Source: Ruegeria arenilitoris (GTDB taxonomy: Bacteria > Pseudomonadota > Alphaproteobacteria > Rhodobacterales > Rhodobacteraceae). From it: DNA of 64,000 nucleotides. This document shows positions 55,345-63,619 of the stretch, piece after piece. The stretch covers positions 248,001-312,000 of the forward strand of contig NZ_WQCA01000005.1 in the NCBI RefSeq assembly GCF_013032445.1, read 5' to 3'. The notes beneath the pieces are model-generated. The model was not told the DNA's origin and did no database searches. It saw only the letters and a list, made by a program, of their open reading frames with translations. Positions within the stretch are counted from its first letter, which is position 1. Every line of letters starts with the position of its first letter. The position numbers were made by a program, and so were the translations under genes.

Positions 55345-55767
55345 ATGGCACTGGAACGCACATTCTCGATCATCAAACCCGATGCAACCCGCCGCAACCT
55401 GACTGGCAAAATCAACGCCAAGTTCGAAGAAGCCGGCCTGCGCATCGTTGCGCAAAAGCGCATCCACATGACCAAAGAGCAAGCCGGCAAGTTCTACGAA
55501 GTACACGCCGAGCGTCCGTTCTATGACGAACTGTGCGAATTCATGTCGTCGGCTCCGGTTGTTGTTCAGGTTCTGGAAGGCGAAGGCGCCATTGCAAAGA
55601 ACCGCGAAGTCATGGGCGCAACCAACCCCGCAGACGCAGCCCCCGGCACCATCCGCGCCGAGTTCGCTGAATCGGTTGGTGAAAACTCGGTCCACGGTTC
55701 GGACGCTCCGGAAACCGCAGCTGTCGAGATCGCCTACTTCTTCTCGGGCATAGAACTGGTCGGCTAA
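55345..55767 (+). CDS. ndk: Nucleoside diphosphate kinase
   Basis: This 140-residue enzyme transfers the terminal phosphate of ATP to other nucleoside diphosphates, using a phosphohistidine. The active-site region is [16 protein letters not shown] with the catalytic His about residue 117. Nucleotide binding regions [10 protein letters not shown] and [17 protein letters not shown] are present. AAGGAGAGG precedes the start. A strong terminator follows. Confidence 0.97.
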   Translation: MALERTFSIIKPDATRRNLTGKINAKFEEAGLRIVAQKRIHMTKEQAGKFYEVHAERPFYDELCEFMSSAPVVVQVLEGEGAIAKNREVMGATNPADAAPGTIRAEFAESVGENSVHGSDAPETAAVEIAYFFSGIELVG

Positions 55768-55790
55768 TCCGCCATCAGATCGGATTTTAG

Positions 55791-55821
55791 GGCCGCTCCC
55801 GGCAACGGGTGCGGCCTTTTT
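55791..55821 (+). terminator. Rho-independent terminator after ndk
   Basis: The stem GGCCGC/GCGGCC encloses an inner CCCG/CGGG stem and is followed by TTTTT. The T-run overlaps the stop codon of the convergent TfoX-like gene. Confidence 0.85.
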
Positions 55822-56168
55822 CATACCGGTTTAAGGTCATCTGCCGATACCCGCACGCCGACCGCGTCCAGATCCGAGATCATCTTTGTCTCGGGTGCGG
55901 CGCTGACACTGGCCTTGATCGCGTCAAACCGCTGGCGCAGGGCCTTTTTTTCATCGCCCTTGCAATCGTTCCACGGACGTCCGTGCAACCCCATCACCAG
56001 CACATAGTAGCCAATGAAATGCGGCCGTGTTCCGGCACGTATCACGCGGGCATAGGCCTCATCTGGGCCCAAATGACGCAATTGCTGAGCCGAGTGAATG
56101 CCAGCGCGGGCGCACGCCTGTTCGAAAGCGGGGCCAAGGTTGCGGATCGAAGAAACGGGATCGGACAT
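55821..56168 (-). CDS. TfoX/Sxy C-terminal domain protein
   Basis: This 115-residue protein has the TfoX C-terminal, helix-hairpin-helix-like domain (ISSIRNLGPAFEQACARAGI and LRHLGPDEAYARV) and no N-terminal TfoX domain. TfoX/Sxy proteins govern natural competence in gamma-proteobacteria; this lone C-terminal type is widespread in other bacteria and its role is not established. It converges on ndk, with the stop codon inside the ndk terminator T-run. Confidence 0.85.
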   Translation of the reverse strand: MSDPVSSIRNLGPAFEQACARAGIHSAQQLRHLGPDEAYARVIRAGTRPHFIGYYVLVMGLHGRPWNDCKGDEKKALRQRFDAIKASVSAAPETKMISDLDAVGVRVSADDLKPV

Positions 56169-56257
56169 GCCTAACTCTTAGCCCTGTGGCACAGTGATGT
56201 CGACCTGACGAAAGGTTAGTTCAACATCAGACTTGCCAGAAGAGCTGTTGTGCGATT

Positions 56258-56279
56258 TCATGACGTCATGCTGTCATGA
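56258..56279. promoter_or_regulatory. Repeated TCATGAC/GTCATGA half-sites at the RHH-CHAD-ParA-CYTH promoter
   Basis: A perfect 12-base palindrome CATGACGTCATG (56259-56270) is followed two bases later by another half-site, GTCATGA (56273-56279), which runs into the GAGG ribosome binding site of the RHH gene. Tandem half-sites are typical RHH operators, so autorepression by the first gene's product is inferred. Confidence 0.5.
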
Positions 56280-56287
56280 GGTTGCCT

Positions 56288-56473
56288 ATGTCGAAGAACA
56301 AGGACACCGGCGAAAAGCCCGGCAAGAACAAAAAGAATACGTCTCTGAGGTTGGATGGCAAGACGTTGAAAGCCCTCAAGATCCGGGCAATCGAAGAGGG
56401 GACCAGCGTCCAGAAGATCATCGAGACGCTGGTGAATGACTATCTGGATACGCCGAAAAAGGGTCGCTCGTGA
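56288..56473 (+). CDS. Small ribbon-helix-helix protein heading the CHAD/ParA/CYTH operon
   Basis: This 61-residue basic protein has a ribbon-helix-helix fold: a Lys-rich flexible N-terminus (KNKDTGEKPGKNKKNT), a beta-strand TSLRLDG, then helices LKALKIRAIEEG and VQKIIETLVNDYL. Start at 56288 follows GAGG by 6 bases. Such proteins are DNA-binding repressors or antitoxins, but no toxin follows. It overlaps the CHAD gene (TGATG). The basic tail could also bind the nucleoid non-specifically, as partition adaptors do; this is inference. Confidence 0.8.
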   Translation: MSKNKDTGEKPGKNKKNTSLRLDGKTLKALKIRAIEEGTSVQKIIETLVNDYLDTPKKGRS

Positions 56474-57984
56474 TGGCGCAGAAAAGCAGGTTCTTCATTA
56501 TCCCCGGCACGTTCGATCTGACGGGGTTTACGGATTCTCTCAAAGGACTGACACCCGCATTCGAAACATCAGCAACCGCGCGACCGTTCGACCTTTTGGA
56601 CTGTCACGATCAGTCGCTGCGTTCAGAAGGGCGGCTGCTGGTCGAGGTCGACGGCGCAATGCGGTTGTTGCAGGCCGACGGTGAAGTTCTGGTTCAGGCC
56701 TGCACCGGCAAGGGTAAATTCGTTCAGGACCTGCCGGACGGCCCTGTAAAAACGGCGGTGAAGGGATTCCCCAAACTGCGCGCGTTGATGAGCATAGGCT
56801 CGGGTCTGATCGAAACCGGCACATTTGCGGTGTTGGATGATTTGCAAAAGACACAGGTCCGAGGCAGCGTCGTAACGTTGTCCACGGATGAGGGGCAGGC
56901 GACCCTTCTGACTGTGAAGCCGATGCGCGGCTATGACCGCGCCTACCATGCGGTCTGCGCTGCGCTTGGCAATATGGCGGCATCTGGATTTGAGACAGTG
57001 TTTGATAGTTTGTTCCCCGGTGCCACCCCCTATAACGCAAAGCCCGATGTTGCTCTGGGCACGCAGGAGCCTTCCATCGAAGTGGCGGCGGATATCATTC
57101 GCACCTATCTGGCCGTCGCGCGCCAGAACGAGGCAGGCGTGATCGCCGATATCGACACAGAGTTTCTGCATGACTACCGCGTCTCTCTGCGCAGGGTCCG
57201 GTCGGTGCTGAGCCTGTTTAAGGGCGTGTTTTCTCCGGAACAGACCGAAGTTCTGAAACGCGAATTCTCTGATCTGATGGCCCCCACTGGACGGGTGCGG
57301 GACCTGGATGTCTACCTTCTGGAAAAAGACATTTACTTCAATCTGATACCGCCGAACCTTCATCAAGGTGCCGAGGCAATGTTCGCCCAATTCGACAAGG
57401 AACGCACCCGCGCGCTGGCCGCGTTGATCCGCCGTCTTCGCAGCGCGGCTTTCGGTAAGAAGATGGACGAATTGGCGGCGCTGTTTGCCGATGCGAAAGG
57501 GTTGAAACACGGTCCAAATGCGGATCGCGGGGCTTATAGCTATGCCTGTGCGCTGATCTGGAAACGGTATCGCAAGGTGTGCAAACTGGCCCGCGGAATC
57601 ACCCCGGAAACGCCGGATGAGATCGTTCATGATCTGCGGATCGACTGCAAAAAGCTGCGCTATCTGATGGAGTTTTTCGGCCCTCTGTTCGACAAAGGCG
57701 ATTTCAAAACGCTCATCAAGCCCTTGAAAAAACTGCAAGATAACCTTGGGTTGTTCAACGACTACTCAGTCCAGCAAGAGGCACTTTTGGATTTTGTGGC
57801 AACTCAAAGCAACGCCCAAGGTCGGGCAAATGCGCAGCTTGCCATGTCCGTCGGCGGGTTGATCGCCGTACTTGACCAACGACAAAAGGCCGAACGCGAT
57901 CGCGTGATCGCCAATTTCCAACATTTCGACAGCCCGGACATCCAGAACCTGTTCCGAACCCTGTTTTACCACAAGGAGGATTGA
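56473..57984 (+). CDS. CHAD-domain protein, polyphosphate-granule type
   Basis: This 503-residue protein has an N-terminal region of about 200 residues of uncertain fold (two-fold symmetric segments such as GRLLVEVDGAMRLLQADGEV) and a C-terminal CHAD helical domain with the conserved histidine motifs FLHDYRVSLRRVRSVL (about 235) and IVHDLRIDCKKLRYLMEFF (about 385). CHAD domains bind polyphosphate, and CHAD proteins (phosins) coat polyphosphate granules in Ralstonia. The ATG overlaps the RHH stop. It is usually fused to CYTH; here CYTH is a separate gene two positions on, with a ParA ATPase between. Confidence 0.85.
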   Translation: MAQKSRFFIIPGTFDLTGFTDSLKGLTPAFETSATARPFDLLDCHDQSLRSEGRLLVEVDGAMRLLQADGEVLVQACTGKGKFVQDLPDGPVKTAVKGFPKLRALMSIGSGLIETGTFAVLDDLQKTQVRGSVVTLSTDEGQATLLTVKPMRGYDRAYHAVCAALGNMAASGFETVFDSLFPGATPYNAKPDVALGTQEPSIEVAADIIRTYLAVARQNEAGVIADIDTEFLHDYRVSLRRVRSVLSLFKGVFSPEQTEVLKREFSDLMAPTGRVRDLDVYLLEKDIYFNLIPPNLHQGAEAMFAQFDKERTRALAALIRRLRSAAFGKKMDELAALFADAKGLKHGPNADRGAYSYACALIWKRYRKVCKLARGITPETPDEIVHDLRIDCKKLRYLMEFFGPLFDKGDFKTLIKPLKKLQDNLGLFNDYSVQQEALLDFVATQSNAQGRANAQLAMSVGGLIAVLDQRQKAERDRVIANFQHFDSPDIQNLFRTLFYHKED

Positions 57985-57987
57985 GGA

Positions 57988-58743
57988 GTGAAGATCATTG
58001 CCTGCTACAGCAACAAGGGCGGAGTGGGGAAAACCGCGACCTCGGTGAACCTGGCATATGCCTATGCGCAAGCGGGGTACACTGTGCTGCTGTGCGATCT
58101 TGATCCGCAGGGGGCATCGGGATTTTATTTCCGGGTGAAACCGTCGAAAAAGCTGACCGATGCGCGTTTTTTCGAAGATGTCGAACGGTTCACCAAATCG
58201 ATCCGGGCCAGTGATTTTGATGGATTGGACGTGCTGCCCGCAAACCTGACCTTTCGGGATTTTGACGTGTTCCTCTCACGGATGCGGAACAAGCGGTCGC
58301 GGTTGAAAAAGGCCTTGGCCACCGCAGGCAGCGACTATGACGTGATCATTCTGGATTGCCCGCCGAACTTTTCGACCCTGTCTGAGAATATCTTCAAAGC
58401 TGCTGACCAGATTTTGGTGCCCGTTATCCCGACGACCTTGTCGGAACGGACGCTTGAGCAATTGGTGAGCTTCTTCGACGATCACAGGCTGCCCAAGAAA
58501 AAGCTCAATGCGTTCTTTTCGATGGTGCAGCGGCGCAAAACCCTGCATCTGGAGTCGATGGAGAAGATGCGCAAGGCGTACAAAAAGCGCTTCCTGCAAT
58601 CCGAGATTCCCTTTGCTGCGGATATCGAACGCATGGGCCAGAACCGCGCCCCTGTTAGCATCTATGCCAAGCGCAGTGCCGCAAGCTCTGCCTATCAGGC
58701 GCTGTTCGATGAATTGGAAAACGGAGTGATTTCACCCAAATGA
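57988..58743 (+). CDS. ParA-family cargo-positioning ATPase
   Basis: This 251-residue MinD/ParA-type ATPase has the deviant Walker A NKGGVGKTATSVNLAYA (about residue 9), A' motif CDLDPQGASG, and Walker B VIILDCPPNF. It starts with GTG, preceded by AAGGAGGATTGAGGA. It lacks an HTH and an adjacent parB or parS, so it is not a plasmid or chromosome partition system. ParA orphans position cellular cargo such as carboxysomes, chemotaxis arrays or storage granules on the nucleoid. Coupled to CHAD and CYTH genes, polyphosphate is the likely cargo. Confidence 0.88.
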   Translation: MKIIACYSNKGGVGKTATSVNLAYAYAQAGYTVLLCDLDPQGASGFYFRVKPSKKLTDARFFEDVERFTKSIRASDFDGLDVLPANLTFRDFDVFLSRMRNKRSRLKKALATAGSDYDVIILDCPPNFSTLSENIFKAADQILVPVIPTTLSERTLEQLVSFFDDHRLPKKKLNAFFSMVQRRKTLHLESMEKMRKAYKKRFLQSEIPFAADIERMGQNRAPVSIYAKRSAASSAYQALFDELENGVISPK

Positions 58744-59207
58744 GCACCGAAATTGAACGCAAGTTTCTGGTCGCGGACTTGCCGGACCTGAGCGGCACGG
58801 AAAAAGCCCTTGTGCGTCAGGGGTATCTGACCGCGCCCGACGACTCCACCGAACTGCGTCTGCGTCAGAAAAACGATAAGTATTTCCTGACCCTGAAGGG
58901 CGGCGGCGCATTGGTACGGGTTGAGCGTGAGGCCGAAATCTCGGCCGAACAATTCGACACTTTTTGGCCCGAGACGGACGGTCGCCGGGTCGAAAAAGAG
59001 CGCTTCACCGGACAGTTGCCGGACGGGAGGGTGTTTGAACTGGACGTGTTTCAAGGCGATCTAGCGCCGCTGCGTCTGGTCGAGGTCGAGTTTCAGACCG
59101 AAGCAGAGGCCGAAGCCTATATTCCGCCCGAGTGGTTCGGTGCCGACGTGACGGCGGACAAACGCTATAAAAACAAGACGATGGCGACCAAAGGTATTCC
59201 TGCCTAA
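58740..59207 (+). CDS. CYTH-domain triphosphate-tunnel protein
   Basis: This 155-residue protein has the CYTH signature E-x-E-x-K (EIERKFLV) at the very start, then strand-rich residues forming a tunnel: TELRLRQKNDKYFLTLKGG, VRVEREAEI, and RRVEKERF. The family hydrolyses triphosphates including inorganic tripolyphosphate, needing divalent metal. It overlaps ParA by four bases (ATGA). With CHAD in the same operon, it probably acts on polyphosphate or tripolyphosphate. It ends in 4 bases of overlap with the convergent kinase gene. Confidence 0.9.
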   Translation: MSTEIERKFLVADLPDLSGTEKALVRQGYLTAPDDSTELRLRQKNDKYFLTLKGGGALVRVEREAEISAEQFDTFWPETDGRRVEKERFTGQLPDGRVFELDVFQGDLAPLRLVEVEFQTEAEAEAYIPPEWFGADVTADKRYKNKTMATKGIPA

Positions 59208-60574
59208 GGTTTGCGCGCCAGTTTGATCACCACCTCAAGCCCCGGATCGCAGTTATGCGCCTCAAACGTGCCGCCGTGCATTCGGGATATTGCGGCAACG
59301 AGGGCCAGTCCCAGGCCGGCATTGCGCTCGGTCCGGGCCGGGTCGAGGGTCACAAACGGCATCTGCAGGCGCGGCAGGTCCTCTTGAGGTACGCCCGGTC
59401 CCCGGTCACGGACGCTGAGGCTGGTATAGGGGCCGTCCTCGGACAGGTTGATCGTGACCGCTGTGTCTGGCGGGGCATAACGCATTGCGTTTTCCAGCAG
59501 GTTCGACAGTGCCTGAGACAATAGCGGCCGGTGCCCGGGGATAGAGCCAGCGCTGCCGGTGACTTCCAGCCGGATGCCCTGATCGTCGGCAACAGGATCG
59601 TACAGCTCTGCCACGTCTGCCACCAGTTGTTGCAGGTCTACTGGCTCGAACTGTTCGCGGCCAACACCGGCCTCGGCGCGTGAGATTTCGGTCAGTTGGC
59701 CCAACACGCGCAACACGTGGTCGATCTCAGAACTCGCCCGTGCAACGTCGATTTCGCGCTCCTGATCCGTCTTGCCCGGGTCAGACAGCGCCTCGACCCG
59801 CTGTTTCAAGCGCGACAGGGGGGAACGCAGGTCATGCGCAATCGAATTCGACGTGGTACGCAGATTGCTGACCAACTCTTCGATCTTGTCCAGCATGGTG
59901 TTAAGCGTACCGGCCACTTGATCGAACTCATCCCCGGTCCCGCGCAAGGGCATTCGGCGGGACAGATCACCCGAGACAATGTTTTCGGCGGTGCTGGCAA
60001 TATCAGACAGACGGGAAAAGACCAGGCGGGTAAACAGCCAGCCGGTCAATACGCTCAGCGCCAGTGCAATCGCCAGCGCGATGCCGACCGATCGCAGCAG
60101 CACCCGATCAAACTGCTGTCGGGCCAAAGCATCGCGCCCGACCAGCAGGCGCTCGCCGCCCGGCAGGCGAATCGAGGCCGCCGAGATGGGCACCAGTTGG
60201 TCATTGTCGGCGCGCCGCAGTTCAAGATCGACCCAACCACTGCCGGCCGTGATCCCCTCGGGCCATTGTTTGAGGTTGCCCGCCAGTTTGGCACCGAAGC
60301 GATCCGTCAACAGATACAATGCGTCCCGCTCCGACGCGGTAGGGATGCGCCGTTCGATGGCTGTCATGAGTCCGATCAGACCGCGACGTTCATATTCATC
60401 TGCCAGCCCGGTCAGTTCCGCCGACACGACCGAACGAGTTTCGCCTTCAATGCTTCGGTTCGCGGTGACATAGACAAGAGCCAATACTGTGGCTGTCAGC
60501 AAAGTGCTGAGAACCATGCTGGCTAATACAAGACGTGTGCGTGAATTATTGAAGGAAAGCCGCAGGTTATCCAT
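59204..60574 (-). CDS. Sensor histidine kinase
   Basis: This 456-residue membrane kinase of the EnvZ/QseC-like class has helices at about residues 15-40 and 160-185 flanking a periplasmic sensor of about 120 residues. A HAMP domain follows, then the H-box SIAHDLRSPLSRLK with His as phosphoacceptor, N-box LSNLLENAMRYAPPD, and G-boxes DRGPGVP and GLGLALV. It overlaps its response regulator gene by eight bases. The neighbouring DegP-type protease hints at envelope-stress sensing, as with CpxA-like systems, but the signal is not known. Confidence 0.92.
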   Translation of the reverse strand: MDNLRLSFNNSRTRLVLASMVLSTLLTATVLALVYVTANRSIEGETRSVVSAELTGLADEYERRGLIGLMTAIERRIPTASERDALYLLTDRFGAKLAGNLKQWPEGITAGSGWVDLELRRADNDQLVPISAASIRLPGGERLLVGRDALARQQFDRVLLRSVGIALAIALALSVLTGWLFTRLVFSRLSDIASTAENIVSGDLSRRMPLRGTGDEFDQVAGTLNTMLDKIEELVSNLRTTSNSIAHDLRSPLSRLKQRVEALSDPGKTDQEREIDVARASSEIDHVLRVLGQLTEISRAEAGVGREQFEPVDLQQLVADVAELYDPVADDQGIRLEVTGSAGSIPGHRPLLSQALSNLLENAMRYAPPDTAVTINLSEDGPYTSLSVRDRGPGVPQEDLPRLQMPFVTLDPARTERNAGLGLALVAAISRMHGGTFEAHNCDPGLEVVIKLARKP

Positions 60575-61247
60575 CAGATATCATGTACCCGGCACCCCGG
60601 ACGGTTTCGATCAATGGTGGCTCACCACCTTCGTCCAACTGACGCCGCAGCTTGGAGATATGGACGTCGACCACATTGGTATTCGGGTCGAAATGATAAT
60701 CCCAAACGCCTTCCAGCAACATGGTGCGCGACACGACGCGGTTCTTCCGACGCAGGAAGAATTCGAGGATCTGAAATTCGCGCGGGGTCAGAGTGATCTC
60801 ACGCCCATTGCGCGAGACCTTGCGTGTCAGCAGGTCCATTTCAAGGTCGCGGCAGGTCAGTGTGGGGCTTTCCTCAGCCTCTTGTGGACGACGCAGCAGG
60901 GCCTCAATCCTGGCATGCAACTCCTGGAACGAAAACGGTTTGACCAGATAGTCATCGGCACCGGCGCGCAGCCCTTTGACACGCTCGTCCACAGCGCTCA
61001 TGGCGGTCAGCATCAGAACCGGCGTTTTCACGCCCGCCGCGCGCATTGACTTGATTAAAGACAGGCCGTCCAACCCGGGCAACATTCGGTCAAGAACGAC
61101 CGCATCGAACCCACCGTCTGTGGCATGATAAAGACCTTCACGGCCATCTTCAGCTGCCTCGACAACGTAACCTTCTTCGCCAAATCCCTTGGCGATGAAA
61201 TCCCGGGTGTCTTCGTCATCTTCGACGACCAACAGGCGACGGCTCAT
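60567..61247 (-). CDS. OmpR-family response regulator
   Basis: This 226-residue regulator has a receiver domain (VVEDDEDTRDFI, phosphorylated Asp in VVLDRMLPGLDG, Lys in YLVKPFSF) and a C-terminal winged-helix DNA-binding domain (about 130-225, LTPREFQILEFF...DVHISKLRRQLD). It is encoded just upstream of, and overlapping, its kinase. Its target may be the degP-like gene upstream on the same strand, or its own operon; no binding sites were identified with certainty. Confidence 0.93.
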   Translation of the reverse strand: MSRRLLVVEDDEDTRDFIAKGFGEEGYVVEAAEDGREGLYHATDGGFDAVVLDRMLPGLDGLSLIKSMRAAGVKTPVLMLTAMSAVDERVKGLRAGADDYLVKPFSFQELHARIEALLRRPQEAEESPTLTCRDLEMDLLTRKVSRNGREITLTPREFQILEFFLRRKNRVVSRTMLLEGVWDYHFDPNTNVVDVHISKLRRQLDEGGEPPLIETVRGAGYMISDG

Positions 61248-61317
61248 GATCCGAATTCCTTTCTACTGGAAGTAAAGCACAGTTTTCGGGCAAAGCACAT
61301 GGTTTTGCTAAATAATC

Positions 61318-61345
61318 TGCCGGGTGCGTTGCTGCGCACCCGGCA
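61318..61345 (-). terminator. Strong hairpin between degP and the response regulator
   Basis: A perfect 11-base stem (TGCCGGGTGCG with its complement, 6-base loop) lies 85 bases after the degP-like stop. On the minus strand it is followed by GATTATTTAGC, a weak T-run, so it probably ends the degP-like transcript. Confidence 0.6.
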
Positions 61346-61429
61346 GTCCCGGCGGTTTGCGGACAATTCAAACCCACCGAGGAGGCGCCCGCCAGATTTC
61401 CCCATCAAGTGGCGCGCGCAGGTGACCTA

Positions 61430-62866
61430 TCAGGCGATTTCCACCGCCACGAAGATCTGGTTTCCACCGCGATTGATCAGCACAAGCGCGGGATCGGTCT
61501 TTTCGCTATCCAGCGCGGCTTTCAACGCGTCCGGAGTCGCGGTTTCCTGACCGCCCAGCTTCACGATCACATCACCACGCTGCAGGCCGGCCTTGGCCGC
61601 CGGGCTGTCGGGCTTCAGGTCGGTGACGATTACGCCATCGACTTTTTCACCCACGCCCATCTCGGCACGGTTGGTGTCGTTCAGTGGGGCCACGGTAACG
61701 CCTAACGCGGTACCCGAAACGGTTTCGTCCAGAGATTTGTCGATCTCGGCTGAAGCGCTTTGATGCTGACCGATGGTCAGCTCAATCTGCTGCTCTGTGC
61801 CATCGCGCAGAACGGTCAGAACGCTGTTGCTGCCAACCTTGGTGGTGCCGACAAGGATCGGCAGATCGCTGCTGGAATCGACGGTCTCGTCGTTGAAAGT
61901 CAGGATGACATCACCCTGTTTCAGCACACCATCGGCCGGGCTGCCATCGACGACGTCTGCGACAAGCGCGCCGTTCGAGGCATCAATACCTATGGCTGCG
62001 GCGATCTCGGGGCTGACATTCTGGATCGACACACCCAGCCAGCCGCGACTGACCTGACCGTCATCGCGCAGATCGGCAGCGATGTGTTCCACAATGTTCG
62101 ACGTGACCGCGAAACCCAGACCCACGGACCCGCCGGTGGGCGAATAAATGGCCGAGTTCACGCCAACCACTTCGCCTTCCATGTTGAACAGAGGGCCACC
62201 GGAGTTACCCTTGTTGATCGCCGCATCGGTTTGAATGAATTCAGCGTAGGGCCCGGCTGAGATGTTACGGCCCTTGGCCGACACGATCCCGGTGGTCACG
62301 GTTGAGTGCAGCCCGAACGGGTTGCCAATGGCCACAACGTCTTCGCCCACACGGATCACATCGCTGTCACCCAACTCGACGGCTTGCAGGGACTCACCTG
62401 CGTCGATCTTGAGAACGGCGATATCTGTCAGCGGGTCGGTGCCGATGACTTCGGCCTCGAACGTGCGATCATCTGACATGCGCACTGTTACGGACTCGGC
62501 ATTATCGACGACATGATGGTTGGTGACGATATATCCGGCCTCATCGAGTACAAATCCCGATCCTAGACCCTGTGCCGGACCACGCTGCGGAGCATCGAAG
62601 CCTTCGGGCGCACCAAAGCGTTTGAAGAACTCTCCAAATGGGTGCTGATCAAAATCAAAGTCTTGTCCCTGCGCCGGGATTGGTGCCGTGCCTTGCTCTG
62701 CGATGATCGTGACGACCGAAGGCGATACGCTCTCGACAAGATCGGCCAAAGCTTCGTCCGCCATTGAGGGCAGGGCGGTGGTTGCCAGCATTGCGGCACT
62801 TAACGCGCCAGCGCCGACCCAACTGGCTGTCCCAGGCAAAAGAAGAGAGGTTTTGCGGATGCTCAT
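61430..62866 (-). CDS. degP: DegP/Do-family periplasmic serine protease
   Basis: This 478-residue periplasmic chaperone-protease has a long signal region (about 35 residues to SMADEA). The catalytic triad is His in TNHHVVDN, Asp in DPLTDIAVLKID, and Ser in NKGNSGGPLF. Two PDZ domains follow (about 285-375 and 390-470), with GWLGVSIQNVSPE at the start of the first. It clears misfolded envelope proteins. AGGAG is 7 bases before the ATG. It sits upstream of a two-component system, a common arrangement for envelope stress. Confidence 0.94.
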   Translation of the reverse strand: MSIRKTSLLLPGTASWVGAGALSAAMLATTALPSMADEALADLVESVSPSVVTIIAEQGTAPIPAQGQDFDFDQHPFGEFFKRFGAPEGFDAPQRGPAQGLGSGFVLDEAGYIVTNHHVVDNAESVTVRMSDDRTFEAEVIGTDPLTDIAVLKIDAGESLQAVELGDSDVIRVGEDVVAIGNPFGLHSTVTTGIVSAKGRNISAGPYAEFIQTDAAINKGNSGGPLFNMEGEVVGVNSAIYSPTGGSVGLGFAVTSNIVEHIAADLRDDGQVSRGWLGVSIQNVSPEIAAAIGIDASNGALVADVVDGSPADGVLKQGDVILTFNDETVDSSSDLPILVGTTKVGSNSVLTVLRDGTEQQIELTIGQHQSASAEIDKSLDETVSGTALGVTVAPLNDTNRAEMGVGEKVDGVIVTDLKPDSPAAKAGLQRGDVIVKLGGQETATPDALKAALDSEKTDPALVLINRGGNQIFVAVEIA

Positions 62867-63619
62867 TTGTGTCTCCTGTTTATATCACGCGGTTGCGGCC
62901 GCGCGTTGGAACAGGAAATGCGCGCTCAGTCTGTGTGTTTCCTGACCGAAACGTTAAGAAATCTTAATTTCGCCACAAACAGACTGTTCTATTCCGCCAA
63001 CCAGACAGCGGAGATCGGAGAAATTACGCGAATCGATGACCGCGAATCGGTGGATTGTTGCCGGTCCGGGTGTCAAACCGCGAAAAGGGTTGAATTGAAT
63101 CAAATTTGTTAACAAAGCACCCTCCCTTTTCTCTGGTATTTTTGCAATCCCCTTTGGGTTGTGGTGATCTTGCGGCACTTGTGAAATTTTCAGGAACAAC
63201 CAATAGCAAAATAGCCTGATGACTTAATAAGTTTGCACTTAATGATGGATGACCCAACGTCAATCAAAAGCAAAGTTCTCCCATGGGTTGATCGTCGCTT
63301 CTGAAATGTTGCGCAAAAACCATTCTGAGACGCGCAAAATTAACCGTTCTTTCCAATTTTACATTGTTTGAACGCCTCGGATCGGTGACGATGAAGGTGC
63401 CCAAGCGAGGGGGAGCCGAAGGCACTAGGGGGTGCTTAAGGCTTGTCACAGTCACTGGAAGCGCTGAGCGGCATGTTAACGAGGGGGTCTTGTTTAGGTT
63501 CTGCGGCGGAATCGCCAGGATGTCTTTAGGCATCATTGGCCGTGTTTCCGGGATTGATGAAAAGTGGTAGTCCTGTTTTGGGTACCGGCCCGGTCGATTT
63601 CGACCGGGCCGCGTTACTT
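62867..63619. other. Long gene-free region before degP with a strong hairpin at 63586-63611
   Basis: About 750 bases show no convincing protein gene; short frames lack a good start or family match. A perfect 11-base hairpin (CGGCCCGGTCG core, ATTT loop) lies at 63586-63611. On the plus strand it is followed by GCGTTACTTTTAGG, so it could end an unannotated plus-strand RNA transcribed from about 63350-63590; on the minus strand no T-run follows. A TTAAGA-aa-TCTTAA palindrome at 62954-62967 lies 90 bases before degP. Confidence 0.4.

Noticed and set aside
56288..56473. RHH gene as the antitoxin of a toxin-antitoxin pair.
   Set aside because: No RelE/ParE/PIN-type toxin follows; the next gene is the CHAD protein.
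57988..58743. ParA gene as part of a plasmid or chromosome partition locus.
   Set aside because: No parB, no parS-like repeats and no replication gene are adjacent.
62954..62967. TTAA-N6-TTAA palindrome before degP as a CtrA box.
   Set aside because: CtrA sites have N7 between the TTAA elements. This one is better read as a plain palindrome, perhaps for another regulator.
63586..63611. Hairpin as the terminator of the MobA-like gene.
   Set aside because: On the minus strand it is followed by GTACCCAAAACAGG, with no T-run.
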